DNA of 64,000 nucleotides from contig SIJG01000082.1 of NCBI GenBank assembly GCA_023374025.1, positions 211,464-275,463 of the forward strand. The letters are read 5' to 3'. The notes beneath the pieces are model-generated. The model saw only the letters and a list, made by a program, of their open reading frames with translations, was not told the origin of the DNA and made no database searches. The position numbers and the translations under genes were made by a program. This document shows, one piece after another, positions 63,830 through 64,000 of this stretch; positions within the stretch are counted from its first letter, which is position 1; each line of letters begins with the position of its first letter. The DNA comes from Heterodera schachtii (taxonomy: Eukaryota > Nematoda > Chromadorea > Rhabditida > Heteroderidae).

Positions 63830-63927
63830 TTATTTGCTTGTGCTTTTTAATTTCAAATATTATTTTTAATGCTTTTTTTCTTTATTAATTTTACTAAATT
63901 ATAAATTTCCCTATTTTGGGTCTGTAT

Positions 63928-64000
63928 CGTTTCGGCGCCGTCGTTTCGGCGTCATAACCAAATCCAACAGTTTTGGTATCATTTGAAAGCTTAACGTGTT
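63928..64000. mobile_element. start of a MITE related to 40857-41229
   Basis: CGTTTCGGCGCCGTCGTTTC is a variant of the 40857 terminal repeat. TTTTGGTATCATTTGAAAGC followed by TTAACGTGTT matches its interior (reverse complement of 41125-41160). The element runs off the window. Confidence 0.7.

Overview
The window looks like one piece of a very AT-rich nuclear genome of a eukaryote, most likely a nematode. The reasons are short introns with GTAAG donors, TTTTAG acceptors just upstream of start codons, a degenerate (GCCTAA)n telomere-like tract, and a dense mix of retrotransposon, Merlin, Mutator-like and hAT-like debris. Base composition and the many secreted paralogues suggest a plant-parasitic (Meloidogyne-like) species, but that genus is inference. 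There is no bacterial-style operon.

The dominant content is one multigene family that I cannot match to a named family. A full copy encodes about 225-236 residues: a signal peptide (MKLC.., MKFV.. or MQIL.. types), a conserved LQQKSFDEIFGEKWEEKE block, then three tandem lysine-rich helix-turn-helix (HTH) repeats. Four copies have complete reading frames: 12481-13158 (+), 31356-32066 (+), 34847-35548 (-) and 39299-39979 (-). One more (45316-45989, -) loses only its tail. A 49-residue internally deleted copy (34149-34298, -) keeps an open frame. About thirty others are fragments or frameshifted, many of them by single-base changes in A-runs. Copies carry recognisable upstream modules (three classes) and downstream modules, some of which also occur without a gene.

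Layout. 1-1 kb: a (TC)n tract and a LINE reverse-transcriptase remnant. 1.1-7.9 kb: HTH pseudogenes around a 3'-truncated Ty3/Gypsy element (LTR, primer site, gag-protease, broken pol) and a Merlin transposase tail. 8-14 kb: HTH fragments, one intact gene and one arm of a 1.2 kb inverted duplication whose partner is at 44.4-45.6 kb. 15-19 kb: a less AT-rich island with a membrane-anchor fragment, an Asn-rich fragment fused after an HTH start, and a convincing three-exon gene (18274-18880). 19-25.8 kb: more HTH copies and orphan modules. 25.9-27.1 kb: a decayed gag-protease remnant split by an inverted-repeat element. 27-47 kb: further HTH genes, MITEs and a telomere-like tract. 47.26-53.85 kb: a roughly 388-bp satellite array (14 full monomers plus a partial one) interrupted by a Mutator-like element with a 10-bp target duplication. 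53.85-58.71 kb: a second-order array of roughly 1288-bp units, each containing one captured satellite monomer and an HTH gene tail. 58.7-64 kb: HTH pseudogenes, an unidentified less AT-rich reading frame and the start of a MITE.

Taken together, the window reads as a birth-and-death nursery for a secreted, probably nucleic-acid-binding protein family. Recombination, satellite capture and transposon insertion keep making chimeras there. A role as secreted effectors that act in a host nucleus is a hypothesis from signal peptide plus HTH plus high lysine, not something the sequence proves.
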